A stretch of 10,075 nt of DNA from Flavobacteriales bacterium (GTDB taxonomy: Bacteria > Bacteroidota > Bacteroidia > Flavobacteriales > BACL11): the NCBI GenBank assembly GCA_002724895.1, contig PBQB01000022.1, positions 2,918 through 12,992 of the forward strand, read 5' to 3'. Position 1 is the stretch's first letter. Each line of letters opens with the position of its first letter. This document shows positions 1 through 6,606 of the stretch, piece after piece. The position numbers and the translations under genes are program-made. Below the pieces are notes generated by a model that worked only from the letters and a program-made list of their open reading frames with translations, was not told the origin of the DNA and did not search any database.

Positions 1-87
1 CCAGATATTACTGCTACCTCCAAATCCATGAAGAAAAGTGATCCATGACTTATTTTCATCATTGATGTATGTTTTAAATTCTAGCAC
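1..87 (-). CDS. Alpha/beta hydrolase, N-terminal fragment (cut by left edge)
   Basis: The minus strand from 87 down to 1 encodes 29 residues containing WITFLHGFGGSSNIW. The HGFGGS stretch is the oxyanion-hole loop that follows the first core strand in alpha/beta hydrolases (esterase, lipase and MenH-like enzymes). The nucleophile and the rest of the triad lie outside the window, so the substrate cannot be named. The start is placed at GTG 87-85. TAA and TGA stops sit immediately upstream in frame (88-93), and there is no in-frame ATG before the HGFGG motif, so GTG is the only plausible start unless the gene is damaged. The residue order VLEFKTYINDENKSW fits the short first beta strand expected before the oxyanion loop. 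Candidate -7 elements lie at 153-173. Family assignment is confident; specificity is unknown. Confidence 0.8.
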   Translation of the reverse strand, partial: MLEFKTYINDENKSWITFLHGFGGSSNIW

Positions 88-152
88 TTATCAGATATTA
101 AAAATAGTTTCAAAAATTTAATAAAAAATAATCTCATCTACAAATTATTAAT

Positions 153-173
153 CAAAATTACTTGACAAAAGTA
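153..173 (-). promoter_or_regulatory. Two candidate -7 elements upstream of the alpha/beta hydrolase
   Basis: On the minus strand TACTTTTG (173-166) and TAATTTTG (160-153) both match the Bacteroidota -7 consensus TANNTTTG, separated by 5 bases. They lie about 66-80 bases before the GTG start of the hydrolase gene. No well-spaced TTG -33 element was found for either, so this is a weak call. Confidence 0.3.
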
Positions 174-241
174 AAATTATAATAAATACGTATAAATTTA
201 AAATTCAAATATTTTATAGATAATTAAAGATTTGGGTGGTT

Positions 242-358
242 TTATCTCAACATTATTTTCTTTTCTATAGAACCATCATTATAGATATAGAACAGTAATT
301 TATTTTTTTTCTTTTCATTATCTCTACCAAATAAATCAACGATTTTAATTAAATGTTT
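242..358 (-). repeat. T9SS-type C-terminal tail module, copy 1
   Basis: The last 38 codons and stop of the 206-residue secreted protein. It is homologous to the tail modules at 2504-2617 and 8373-8489 in three proteins that are unrelated over the rest of their length. Shared positions: I/L-V/L-D-x-x-GR-D/E, then N-x-x-L-x-YIY-x-x-G-x-x-EKK. Confidence 0.7.
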
Positions 359-862
359 ACTATCAAACAATAAATCACTTATTTCTGTTTGAATGTTTTG
401 ATCTACTCCAAAATTATTATAGATAAATGTCCAAGTTCCATACGCTGTACCGCTTACAGGAAAAGTATCAATTTTCCAAAACAATTGATCCTCAAATAAG
501 CAATTTATTGAACTCCCATTTGGCAAAATAGCTGAATCATTTACTAAATAAACTGTAACATTTATTGTATCTTCTAGTGACCAATTGTGACTAAAATTAC
601 AAAAGGCGTTATCAACTATAGTATCTTGATATAAGAGAGTTCCTTGTTGGTCTGAAAAATTCCACACAAAAAAATTTTCTGATCTTGGATGAGTTAAGTA
701 TTGACCTGAGTGATAAAGACTAATACTTGTTTCTTGAGAACCCACATTAACACTCATACCTAATTGATCACAAGGAAGACAAGTTATTGTTTGTGCTTTT
801 ATTATTTTAGTTAATCCAAATATAATAATTAAAACCAATAATAATCTTAAAAAAATGTTCAT
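242..862 (-). CDS. Secreted protein of unknown function with T9SS-like sorting tail
   Basis: This encodes 206 residues. Residues 1-23 form a signal peptide: one early Arg, then a long Leu/Ile/Phe core ending KAQ, with cleavage probably before Q24. The mature part has four cysteines (C28, C31, C88, C121), many Asn/Ser/Thr residues and short alternating hydrophobic stretches, suggesting a beta-sandwich. Residues 169-206 form a sorting tail (IVDLFGRD, then NKLLFYIYNDGSIEKK) matching the tails of two other proteins in this window. I recognise no catalytic motif. From memory, the core pattern (LGMSVNVGS, YHSGQYLTHP, INCLFEDQLFW) recurs in predicted secreted proteins of marine Flavobacteriales with no assigned function. 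The start is at ATG 862; a TTG at 868 is in frame but would only add two residues ahead of the signal peptide. The gene is isolated, with gaps of about 150-180 bases on both sides, and a dyad at 902-927 overlaps its likely promoter. Confidence 0.8.
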   Translation of the reverse strand: MNIFLRLLLVLIIIFGLTKIIKAQTITCLPCDQLGMSVNVGSQETSISLYHSGQYLTHPRSENFFVWNFSDQQGTLLYQDTIVDNAFCNFSHNWSLEDTINVTVYLVNDSAILPNGSSINCLFEDQLFWKIDTFPVSGTAYGTWTFIYNNFGVDQNIQTEISDLLFDSKHLIKIVDLFGRDNEKKKNKLLFYIYNDGSIEKKIMLR

Positions 863-901
863 ACACAAATAAACATAAAATTTTATATATTTTATATTAT
901 C

Positions 902-927
902 CTACGATAATTGATTATCAAACGTAG
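902..927 (-). promoter_or_regulatory. Dyad symmetry overlapping a -7 element upstream of the 206-residue secreted protein
   Basis: CTACG (902-906) is mirrored by CGTAG (923-927), and inside it GATAAT (906-911) is mirrored by ATTATC (914-919) across a 2-base centre. Read on the minus strand, TACGTTTG (926-919) matches the Bacteroidota -7 consensus TANNTTTG, 57 bases before the ATG at 862. A TTG lies upstream but its spacing (26) is longer than usual. A repressor site or an initial-transcript hairpin are both possible. Confidence 0.4.
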
Positions 928-974
928 ATAACAATATATTTATGATAATTTTCAATGTGGTGGTTTAAAACCTA

Positions 975-1025
975 TCAATTTAATTCTATTACCATTTATA
1001 AATTGAAAACAACTAAATCAATTTA
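975..1025 (-). repeat. Three copies of an 8-base element forming alternative hairpins after the cupin gene
   Basis: TCAATTTA occurs at 975-982 and 1018-1025, and its reverse complement TAAATTGA lies between them at 999-1006. The middle copy can pair with either neighbour (loops of 16 or 11 bases). The elements start 15 bases after the cupin stop codon and could mark a transcript end. The arms have a single G:C pair each and chance is a real possibility in such AT-rich DNA. A short palindrome GGTTT-A-AAACC follows at 962-972. Confidence 0.3.
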
Positions 1026-1039
1026 AAAATACTAAATTG

Positions 1040-1414
1040 TTAAATCCAATCTAGTTTTTTGACGGTTAGTTTTGATTTAACTTTACCAGTATGTAAAGTT
1101 GTCTTTGGCTCAAATAATAAACTAAATACAATTTCTCCATTAGTATAAGGCCTATGTTCAATTCCCTTAGGGACAATTAATATCTCACCTTCTTTTACTT
1201 TAATTGTTCTTCCATCTCTAAAATCAATTGATAATATTCCTTTGAAAACCATAAAAAGTTCATCTTCATTTTTGTGGCTATGCCAAACAAATTTATCCTG
1301 AAGCTTACATAGTTTTACATGTTGCCCGTTTAGTTCTCCAATAATTTTAGGAGTCCACTTTTCATTAAACAATGAAAATTTGTTCATTATATTGATTGGT
1401 TCAATTTTTTGCAT
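1040..1414 (-). CDS. Small single-domain cupin protein
   Basis: This encodes 124 residues without a signal peptide, so the product is cytoplasmic. Both cupin motifs are clear. Motif 1 reads WHSHKNEDELFMVFKG, giving metal ligands H45, H47 and probably E52 (E50 is an alternative). Motif 2 reads GEILIVPKGIEHRPY, giving P82, G84 and the fourth ligand H87. A two-motif, single-barrel protein of this size normally dimerises and binds one divalent metal. Cupins of this type include small dioxygenases, isomerases and sugar-binding proteins, and nothing here decides between them. The residues after H87 (a hydrophobic strand and a Lys-rich end) complete the barrel. The start is ATG 1414. It lies 75 bases after the stop of the upstream nuclease-like gene in an A/T-only spacer with no recognisable promoter, so readthrough from that operon is possible. 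Confidence 0.88.
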   Translation of the reverse strand: MQKIEPINIMNKFSLFNEKWTPKIIGELNGQHVKLCKLQDKFVWHSHKNEDELFMVFKGILSIDFRDGRTIKVKEGEILIVPKGIEHRPYTNGEIVFSLLFEPKTTLHTGKVKSKLTVKKLDWI

Positions 1415-1489
1415 ATTGTTAATTAAAAAAATAATTTTAAAATAAAATAAACTTAAAAAAAATAAAAAATTAGCATTTATTTTATGAGT

Positions 1490-2482
1490 CTAATTTATAA
1501 AGGTTGATTTAAAATATACTGGCAAATGATCTGAAAATCCTCCATACCAAGAACTACCACCAAAAGATCTACTTGGATAAACATCTCCATTTTTATTTTT
1601 ATATAGCATAAAATCTCTTTGAAATGCACCAATTGATAATAATTTTATATTAGGTTGATAAAAATTTTTAGAAACAATTATCTGATCTAGCCATCCCCAG
1701 TTACCTTTGTAGTTATATGACCCTATTCCAGAAGCCATATCAGAAGACATCAGATTAACAAAGTTATTCTTCGATATTAATTTCGATATACTTTCATTAG
1801 ATGGGTAATCGTTAAAGTCTCCCATTATAATAGTATATTCATTTTGAGGTATATTTGAATCAATATAATCCTCTAGCACCTCAGCTACATATACTCTCTT
1901 ATAATTTGTTTCAGATTGCCCACCCCATCTAGAAGGCCAATGATTAACAAATACATTTATGAACTTATTATCTAATTCTAACTTTACATAAACTATTTCT
2001 CTTGTTGGTCTTTTAGCTTTTGGATTACTAATTACAATAAAATCTTTTTTTAATATTTTGAACTTTCTATTAAACAATAATGCGCAATCAATACCTCTTC
2101 CGTCTGGACTATCTCGGTGTATAATATTATATTTTTGATTTAAAAATATCGGAGTACTAGCAAGATCTTCAATTACTAATCTATTTTCCACCTCACACAA
2201 ACCAATAATATCAGGCATCTTGTCATTATTTTCATTTTTAGCAAGACTTGCAAAGACTCTTTCTAATTGCTTTAATTTATAATTATACTTGTTGGAATTC
2301 CAGCTTTTATTACTATTAGGAAGAAATTCATTATCGTTTGTATGTGGATTATCTATTGTATCAAATAAATTCTCGACATTATAAAACATCACAAACAGTT
2401 CTTTATTATCCAGTTTTTCTTTTTTATTTTGAGAAAAAAGGAAAAATGGAAATGTAAAGAGTAATAATACTATATTTTTCAT
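1490..2482 (-). CDS. Exported endonuclease/exonuclease/phosphatase-family protein
   Basis: This encodes 330 residues counted from ATG 2482; a TTG at 2488 adds only two residues. Residues 1-18 form a signal peptide (MKNIVLLLFTFPFFLFSQ). The catalytic motifs of the DNase I-like EEP fold appear in order: FYNVENLFD (N35 region), LCEVEN (E97, metal-binding), NHWPSR (about 180-185), GDFNDYP (221-227), WLDQI (D266) and FSDHLP (D318-H319). All key residues are present, so an active Mg-dependent phosphodiesterase is expected, acting in the periplasm or outside the cell. NVENLFD with NHWPSRWGG is typical of the Bacteroidota secreted endonuclease group. Substrate (DNA, RNA, phospholipid or other phosphoester) is not decided by sequence. 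Unlike its neighbour, it has no sorting tail and ends just after the fold's last strand. The gap to the upstream EEP gene is 21 bases, implying one transcript. Confidence 0.88.
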   Translation of the reverse strand: MKNIVLLLFTFPFFLFSQNKKEKLDNKELFVMFYNVENLFDTIDNPHTNDNEFLPNSNKSWNSNKYNYKLKQLERVFASLAKNENNDKMPDIIGLCEVENRLVIEDLASTPIFLNQKYNIIHRDSPDGRGIDCALLFNRKFKILKKDFIVISNPKAKRPTREIVYVKLELDNKFINVFVNHWPSRWGGQSETNYKRVYVAEVLEDYIDSNIPQNEYTIIMGDFNDYPSNESISKLISKNNFVNLMSSDMASGIGSYNYKGNWGWLDQIIVSKNFYQPNIKLLSIGAFQRDFMLYKNKNGDVYPSRSFGGSSWYGGFSDHLPVYFKSTFIN

Positions 2483-2503
2483 ACTCAAAAATAGTTATAT
2501 TTT

Positions 2504-2617
2504 TTAATTGAAAATAATTTTCTTTTCTACTGTACCATCATCATAAATATAAAGAAGTAATTTATTCTGAATAATATTTGTTTCTCTTCCAAAAAGATCT
2601 AACACTTTTATATGCCG
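2504..2617 (-). repeat. T9SS-type C-terminal tail module, copy 2
   Basis: The last 37 codons and stop of the tailed EEP protein. It directly follows the final strand of the nuclease fold and a short Asn/Thr-rich linker (residues about 287-304). Confidence 0.75.
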
Positions 2618-3529
2618 CTTATAATTAGTTTTCTCTCCTGTTAAAGAAATATTATTATTAAAATATAATTTTAATCCAATAGGCCTGTGATCTGAAACAT
2701 TAGCATCATATTCACTCCAATTTTGCATGTAATCATCAATTTTAATGACTGAAACAAGAGAAGCCGGGTGTTGAAACATTGCAAATAGCTCATTGGAAAT
2801 AAGTATATGGTCTAAATGAGAAGGCCAATTGGGAAATGACCAATTCAAACTACTTCCTTGTGAAATAAGTAAGTCAACAAAAGTGAAATTTAAACTGTCT
2901 AATATAAACTCTTCAAATACATTATTCTCAATATTATCTGATAAATCGTCATTTAAATCACCTAATAAAATCACTTTCTTATCAGAGTAATTATTATCAA
3001 TATATTGTTTTAAAAAAGAAACAGCTTGTAATCTTCTATGTTCCTCATCTGTATAATTAGTAATATCTAAAAATCCATCTCCGCAACACTTAAAATGATT
3101 ATTCAATATAATATATTCCTGACCAGCAAATAAACAATTAAATATTTTTGGAGCTCTAGGAAAAGCATTGTGATATTGTTGCGAAAAAAAAATTTCATGA
3201 ATTGAATTTACTTGAACAGTATTAGAGTTGTAAATATAAGCCAATCCACCATAATCAAAACTTTCAAAATGACACTCATAATAAGGTATATTAGCAACGA
3301 CTTGTTTTAACAAAGTCGTATCCTCTATTTCTTGAAGAGCATATATATCCGCATTTAATTTTTCTAATATCTCTCTAACTAGATTTGGTGTATTATTATT
3401 TTTAGGAAACCATTCAATGTTCCAACTAACAATATCAAAAGTTGTATCAGTTCCAAAATCCAAATTTTGTAAACTTTGAGCATATGAAAAATTAAAACAA
3501 AATAGTAGACATAAAAATATTCTTATCAT
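2504..3529 (-). CDS. Secreted EEP-family nuclease-like protein with T9SS-like sorting tail
   Basis: This encodes 341 residues. A signal peptide covers residues 1-17 (MIRIFLCLLFCFNFSYA, cleavage before Q18). EEP-fold active-site motifs follow: VSWNIEWFP (N37), LQEIED (E67, metal ligand), LNNHFKCC (N143-H144), GDLNDD (D190, N192), HLDHIL (D239) and VSDHRP (D279-H280). The set is complete, so hydrolytic activity on a phosphodiester is expected. The vicinal cysteines after NNHFK (C147-C148) are unlike its neighbour and resemble a subgroup of secreted nucleases. Residues 305-341 form a sorting tail (VLDLFGRET, then NKLLLYIYDDGTVEKK), so the enzyme is probably passed through the outer membrane by T9SS and released or anchored at the surface. 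It is first in the minus-strand operon, with the second EEP gene 21 bases downstream. It shares only fold motifs with that neighbour, so it is a distant paralogue and not a recent duplicate. Confidence 0.87.
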   Translation of the reverse strand: MIRIFLCLLFCFNFSYAQSLQNLDFGTDTTFDIVSWNIEWFPKNNNTPNLVREILEKLNADIYALQEIEDTTLLKQVVANIPYYECHFESFDYGGLAYIYNSNTVQVNSIHEIFFSQQYHNAFPRAPKIFNCLFAGQEYIILNNHFKCCGDGFLDITNYTDEEHRRLQAVSFLKQYIDNNYSDKKVILLGDLNDDLSDNIENNVFEEFILDSLNFTFVDLLISQGSSLNWSFPNWPSHLDHILISNELFAMFQHPASLVSVIKIDDYMQNWSEYDANVSDHRPIGLKLYFNNNISLTGEKTNYKRHIKVLDLFGRETNIIQNKLLLYIYDDGTVEKKIIFN

Positions 3530-3533
3530 ATTG

Positions 3534-3541
3534 CAAAATTA
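3534..3541 (-). promoter_or_regulatory. Candidate -7 element very close to the EEP operon start
   Basis: TAATTTTG on the minus strand (3541-3534) matches TANNTTTG and ends only 4 bases before the ATG at 3529. If used, transcription would begin at or next to the start codon, giving a leaderless or nearly leaderless message. No correctly spaced -33 TTG is visible, so this could be chance. Confidence 0.25.
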
Positions 3542-3621
3542 CAGAATAGTTAATAGAAATATATATTTCAAAAAAATTTAAATTATACATAGAACTTAAA
3601 AAAAAAATAATATGATTTAAT

Positions 3622-3629
3622 TATTTTTG
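3622..3629 (+). promoter_or_regulatory. Candidate -7 element for the MFS transporter gene
   Basis: TATTTTTG matches the Bacteroidota -7 consensus TANNTTTG. It would place the transcript start near 3635, about 9 bases before a TTG start at 3644 or about 60 bases before an ATG at 3695. No TTG -33 element with proper spacing is seen. Confidence 0.35.
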
Positions 3630-3643
3630 TTTCTTTTATCTCT

Positions 3644-4867
3644 TTGAAACAACTTTTAACATCATATTTAAAAATAGAAAAAGATGTTCTTTTAATGATA
3701 AAAGCAGAGTTTTTTATTCAACTAATTGGAGCATCATTCTTTTTAATATTAAATATTTTTCTAGCTAAACAAGGGTTTTCAGATCCAGAAATCGCTAATT
3801 TTATTTCTTATAGATTTTTAGCAGTAATGACACTAGCACTTCCTTTAGGATTCTATATTAAAGGCAAACCTTTAAAACCTTTTTTCATTTTAGGAATTTT
3901 AGGAGTTCCAATTTCTGGAATTCTATTAGTTATTGCAATACAAAATTCATTTAAAGAATCTCTTCCAATTCTATTCATTTTATGGGGAGTTGCATTTACA
4001 TTATTTCAAGTAAGTTCTTTACCATACATAATGCGAAATACAATTAAAAAAAATAGATCTTATGCTATATCATTAAATTATGCAACACATAGTTTTGGAA
4101 CTATTTTAAGTGGCATTATTATATTTGGTAGTTTTAATATTATAAGAGAAATAAATGAAGGAACTATTTTACTACTTATTAGTTGCATTGGTTTTTTTGG
4201 GTTAAGATATTTACTTAAAATGAAAAATGAGGCAACTGTCATTAACGATAGCGAATTGAAAAAAAAATCTTACGATTGGGTTTTAATAATTAAAGCAATA
4301 ATCCCAACTTTTATTATTGCAATTGGAGCAGGCCTAACAATACCGTTTATTAATTTATTTTTCTTCCATAACTTTAATGTGGACTCATCAGGATTTGCTG
4401 TCATAGGATCAATTGCAAGTGTGTTGGTTGCAATATTTGCTTTATTTGTTCCTAATGTTAAAAATACGCTTGGATTTAAACATGGTATTACCATAACACA
4501 AGGAGCAGCTATTATTGCACTTGTTGCTCTAGCTTCAACTGAATTCTTTAAGTCATACTCATGGGCTCTCGCTATTGCAATAATATGCTTTTGGATTAGA
4601 GCTCCATTAATGAATATGGCTGCTCCTATGACATCAGAACTTACTATGAACTTTGTAGGAAAAAAAAATCAAGAGATGTTAAGTTCTATTACTGCCGCAA
4701 TTTGGAGTGGAAGTTGGTTCTTTAGTTCACAAATATTTAGACTTTTAAAATCAGAAGGATTGTCATATGCCTATATTTTCTACATAACAGCTATTCTATA
4801 TTCTTTTGGTGTATTTCTTTACTACCGACTTGCAAAAAACTATACAAGTAAACAAAATACTTATTAA
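3644..4867 (+). CDS. MFS-type transporter
   Basis: This encodes 407 residues, close to the usual 400 of major facilitator proteins. It has about twelve hydrophobic helices arranged as two halves, separated by a charged loop near residues 190-208 (LKMKNEATVINDSELKKKSYDW). The short basic loop between helices 2 and 3 (YIKGKPLKPF, about 71-80) sits where the MFS signature loop belongs. The second half repeats the pattern, beginning with a Gly-rich helix (FIIAIGAGLTIPFINLFF). It is an inner-membrane secondary transporter of unknown substrate; no nearby gene suggests one. The start is uncertain. The longest frame begins at TTG 3644, while the first ATG is at 3695 (residue 18). The TTG version keeps an amphipathic segment (YLKIEKDVLLM) ahead of helix 1 that seems part of the family, so I use it. 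The gene is divergent from the EEP operon, with 114 bases between. Confidence 0.82.
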   Translation: MKQLLTSYLKIEKDVLLMIKAEFFIQLIGASFFLILNIFLAKQGFSDPEIANFISYRFLAVMTLALPLGFYIKGKPLKPFFILGILGVPISGILLVIAIQNSFKESLPILFILWGVAFTLFQVSSLPYIMRNTIKKNRSYAISLNYATHSFGTILSGIIIFGSFNIIREINEGTILLLISCIGFFGLRYLLKMKNEATVINDSELKKKSYDWVLIIKAIIPTFIIAIGAGLTIPFINLFFFHNFNVDSSGFAVIGSIASVLVAIFALFVPNVKNTLGFKHGITITQGAAIIALVALASTEFFKSYSWALAIAIICFWIRAPLMNMAAPMTSELTMNFVGKKNQEMLSSITAAIWSGSWFFSSQIFRLLKSEGLSYAYIFYITAILYSFGVFLYYRLAKNYTSKQNTY

Positions 4868-4939
4868 TTGTTCTACAATAATTCAAAAAACATCCTTAAC
4901 AGATTTACATAAGTTTTTTTTAATTTTACAAAAAAATCA

Positions 4940-5347
4940 ATGTTAAAAAACCTTCCATTTATCATCTCAGTAGCTATTGTAGCTATTATCTTATTTCAAT
5001 CAATACTAATTGCACCTGCTATAAATAAATTTATCAATATCAAAGAAGCAAGTGTAATATTAAGATTTATATGGCCAATTTTTTTTATTATTATTTCTGT
5101 TTTATCATTTGTTTCTATTTTATCAATGTATATAGTAGATTTAAATCAAACTTTAGCTAGATTGTATATGATTGTTAGCTTGGGTTTAATGATCTCTTGC
5201 TATTTAATTACTCCAATAATTAATAATGCTAAAGATACATCAAATGATCAATTATGGACAATATTACATCTATTTACAATAATTGCTACAGCTATAGCAC
5301 TATTAGTAAATATTTTAAATATTATTTATTGGGAAATAAACAAGTAA
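4940..5347 (+). CDS. Four-helix membrane protein, DUF4149/TMEM205-like
   Basis: This encodes 135 residues with four predicted transmembrane helices (roughly 5-27, 42-67, 74-95 and 106-130). The signature is APAINKF after the first helix, a Pro in the second (IWPIFFIIIS), TPIINNA after the third, and a His in the last (TILHLFTIIATAIALL). These match the layout I know for DUF4149/TMEM205-like proteins, where APxxF, a Pro-containing helix 2, a P-I-(N) segment and an LH pair recur. The molecular function of that family is not established. There is no signal peptide beyond helix 1. The start is ATG 4940, with no Shine-Dalgarno, after a T-rich leader. The gene lies 72 bases after the transporter and 18 bases before the next gene, with which it is almost certainly cotranscribed. 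Confidence 0.65.
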   Translation: MLKNLPFIISVAIVAIILFQSILIAPAINKFINIKEASVILRFIWPIFFIIISVLSFVSILSMYIVDLNQTLARLYMIVSLGLMISCYLITPIINNAKDTSNDQLWTILHLFTIIATAIALLVNILNIIYWEINK

Positions 5348-5365
5348 TAATATAAAATAGTTCTA

Positions 5366-6031
5366 ATGAAACTTGATGAAGTAGCAGTAATTTTTGGAGG
5401 AACAGGATTAACAGGAAAGCATTTAGTATCACTGATTTTAGGGGACCCTAAATTCAGTGAAATAATTATTGTTAGTCGAAACAAAATAAATTTAAATCAC
5501 AAAAAAATAACAAATAAAATTATTAATTTTTCAAAATATGAAGAAATTGAAAGTTCTATTTTAAAAAATTCAATTGTTTTTTCTTGTATTGGAACAACAA
5601 TGCATCAAGTTAATGGAAATGAAAAAAAATATAAAAGTATTGATTTAGATATTACTGTTAATATAGCTAAAGCTAGCAAGAAAGTTGGTGCTAAAAAATT
5701 CCTTTTTATTTCTACAGCTAGAGCAAATAGCTTAAGCAAAAACTTTTACTTAAAATTAAAAGGTGATATAGAAAATACGGTCATTGATTGCAATTTTAAA
5801 TCGGTTTTTATTTTTAGACCTTCACTTCTTTTGGGAAAAAGAAAAGAAAAACGCCCAATTGAAAAAATTGTTCAAATAATAATGAGTTATCTCTCATTTT
5901 TATTTCCAAATTCTATAAAAGCAATAAATGCATCAGATGTAGCTAAACATATGATACATATTGCAAAATCTAATTTAAGTGGAATCAATATTATTTCAAA
6001 TAAAGATATTATAAATCATTGTAAATACTAA
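5366..6031 (+). CDS. NAD(P)-binding Rossmann protein, TIP30/HTATIP2-like atypical SDR
   Basis: This encodes 221 residues. The N-terminal dinucleotide-binding loop is VIFGGTGLTGKHL (G11-G12-x-G14-x-x-G17), followed by an R38 at the end of the second strand (IIIVSRN), which fits NADP preference. A fourth-strand motif FSCIGTT (72-78) and a fifth-strand ISTARANS (S116) follow. The active-site-like pair is Y128-x3-K132 in FYLKLKGDIE, the YxxxKGxxE pattern typical of the TIP30/HTATIP2 group. A proline-rich strand with FRPSLLLGKR and a C-terminal ASDVAKHMI helix complete the fold. The bacterial members are cytosolic oxidoreductases or NADP-binding regulators without a defined substrate. The gene sits 18 bases after the DUF4149-like gene, so one transcript is expected. 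Length is normal for the group. Confidence 0.82.
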   Translation: MKLDEVAVIFGGTGLTGKHLVSLILGDPKFSEIIIVSRNKINLNHKKITNKIINFSKYEEIESSILKNSIVFSCIGTTMHQVNGNEKKYKSIDLDITVNIAKASKKVGAKKFLFISTARANSLSKNFYLKLKGDIENTVIDCNFKSVFIFRPSLLLGKRKEKRPIEKIVQIIMSYLSFLFPNSIKAINASDVAKHMIHIAKSNLSGINIISNKDIINHCKY

Positions 6032-6045
6032 TAGTCTATTATTAA

Positions 6046-6078
6046 TTTGATTTTTTTATTTTTTTTAATTTATATTTG
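6046..6078 (+). promoter_or_regulatory. Promoter of the DoxX-like gene (-33 and -7 elements)
   Basis: TTTG at 6046-6049 and TATATTTG at 6071-6078 form a Bacteroidota housekeeping promoter (TTG, then TANNTTTG). The spacer is 21 bases, within the range reported for flavobacteria. It predicts a start site near 6084, about 12 bases ahead of the ATG at 6096. It is the best two-box match in the window. Confidence 0.6.
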
Positions 6079-6095
6079 TTTTATAATTTTTTTTT

Positions 6096-6461
6096 ATGAT
6101 ATCAACAACTTTTATAAATATTATTATTGCTTTCACATTACTAAACGTTTGGATTTTAAGATTTAATAAAAAAACTAAATATCGTGGTGGAGATGCTACA
6201 TCTATGAGCGAAGAATTCTCTGTATATGGGTTGCCAAACTGGTCTATGTATATTACTGGAGCACTTAAAATAAGTATAGCAATATTATTAATTACTGGCC
6301 TTTGGATTAAAGAGTTAAATATTTATAGCTACATAGTACTTAGCATACTAATGATTGGAGCGATTTTAATGCATATTAAAGTTAAAGATCCTATTATTAA
6401 ATCTCTTCCAGCACTATCAATACTATCTCTACTCTTAGCTCAATTAAGTAGTATTTTATAG
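6096..6461 (+). CDS. DoxX-like integral membrane protein
   Basis: This encodes 121 residues with four hydrophobic helices (about 4-22, 49-69, 75-93 and 102-119). The loop after helix 1 (TKYRGGDATSMSEEFSVYG) and the following LPNWSMYITGALKISIAILL, then HIKVKDPIIKSLPA before the last helix, fit the DoxX-like family (PF13564 type). In that family a Pro-Gly rich second helix start and a KD-P segment before helix 4 are usual. Members are small inner-membrane proteins, with roles proposed in redox or thiol stress, but this one's function is unproven. It has its own promoter at 6046-6078, so it can be expressed apart from the preceding pair. It converges on umuC, the stops being 145 bases apart. Confidence 0.72.
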   Translation: MISTTFINIIIAFTLLNVWILRFNKKTKYRGGDATSMSEEFSVYGLPNWSMYITGALKISIAILLITGLWIKELNIYSYIVLSILMIGAILMHIKVKDPIIKSLPALSILSLLLAQLSSIL

Positions 6462-6606
6462 TTATTTGCTTTAAAAATTGTTTTTAACTATTTCTAAGAT
6501 TAGTTATGATTTTAGCTCATTAGATGTAATGATTAAATTAACACATTCACTAGCCAGGTTATGAAATATGTTTTTAAATTAGCAGTTATTACTCTTAATA
6601 AAACAA

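Noticed and set aside
863..868. TTG-initiated extension of the 206-residue protein
   Set aside because: It adds only two residues; the ATG at 862 directly begins a standard signal peptide. The same reasoning applies to the TTG starts at 2488 and 8309.
4270..4494. Minus-strand open frame of 74 codons inside the MFS transporter gene
   Set aside because: It lies wholly within a well-supported membrane-protein gene on the opposite strand, has no recognisable features, and is a mirror of hydrophobic codons.
4867..4879. ATTGT-TCT-ACAAT hairpin at the stop codon of the MFS gene, as a terminator
   Set aside because: A five-pair stem with one G:C pair overlapping the stop codon and no following T-run; readily explained by chance.
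6485..6506. TAACTA/TAGTTA stem in the convergent gap between the DoxX gene and umuC, as a bidirectional terminator
   Set aside because: It has six base pairs with a single G:C and a 10-base loop, without a clear U-tract on either strand; too weak to call.
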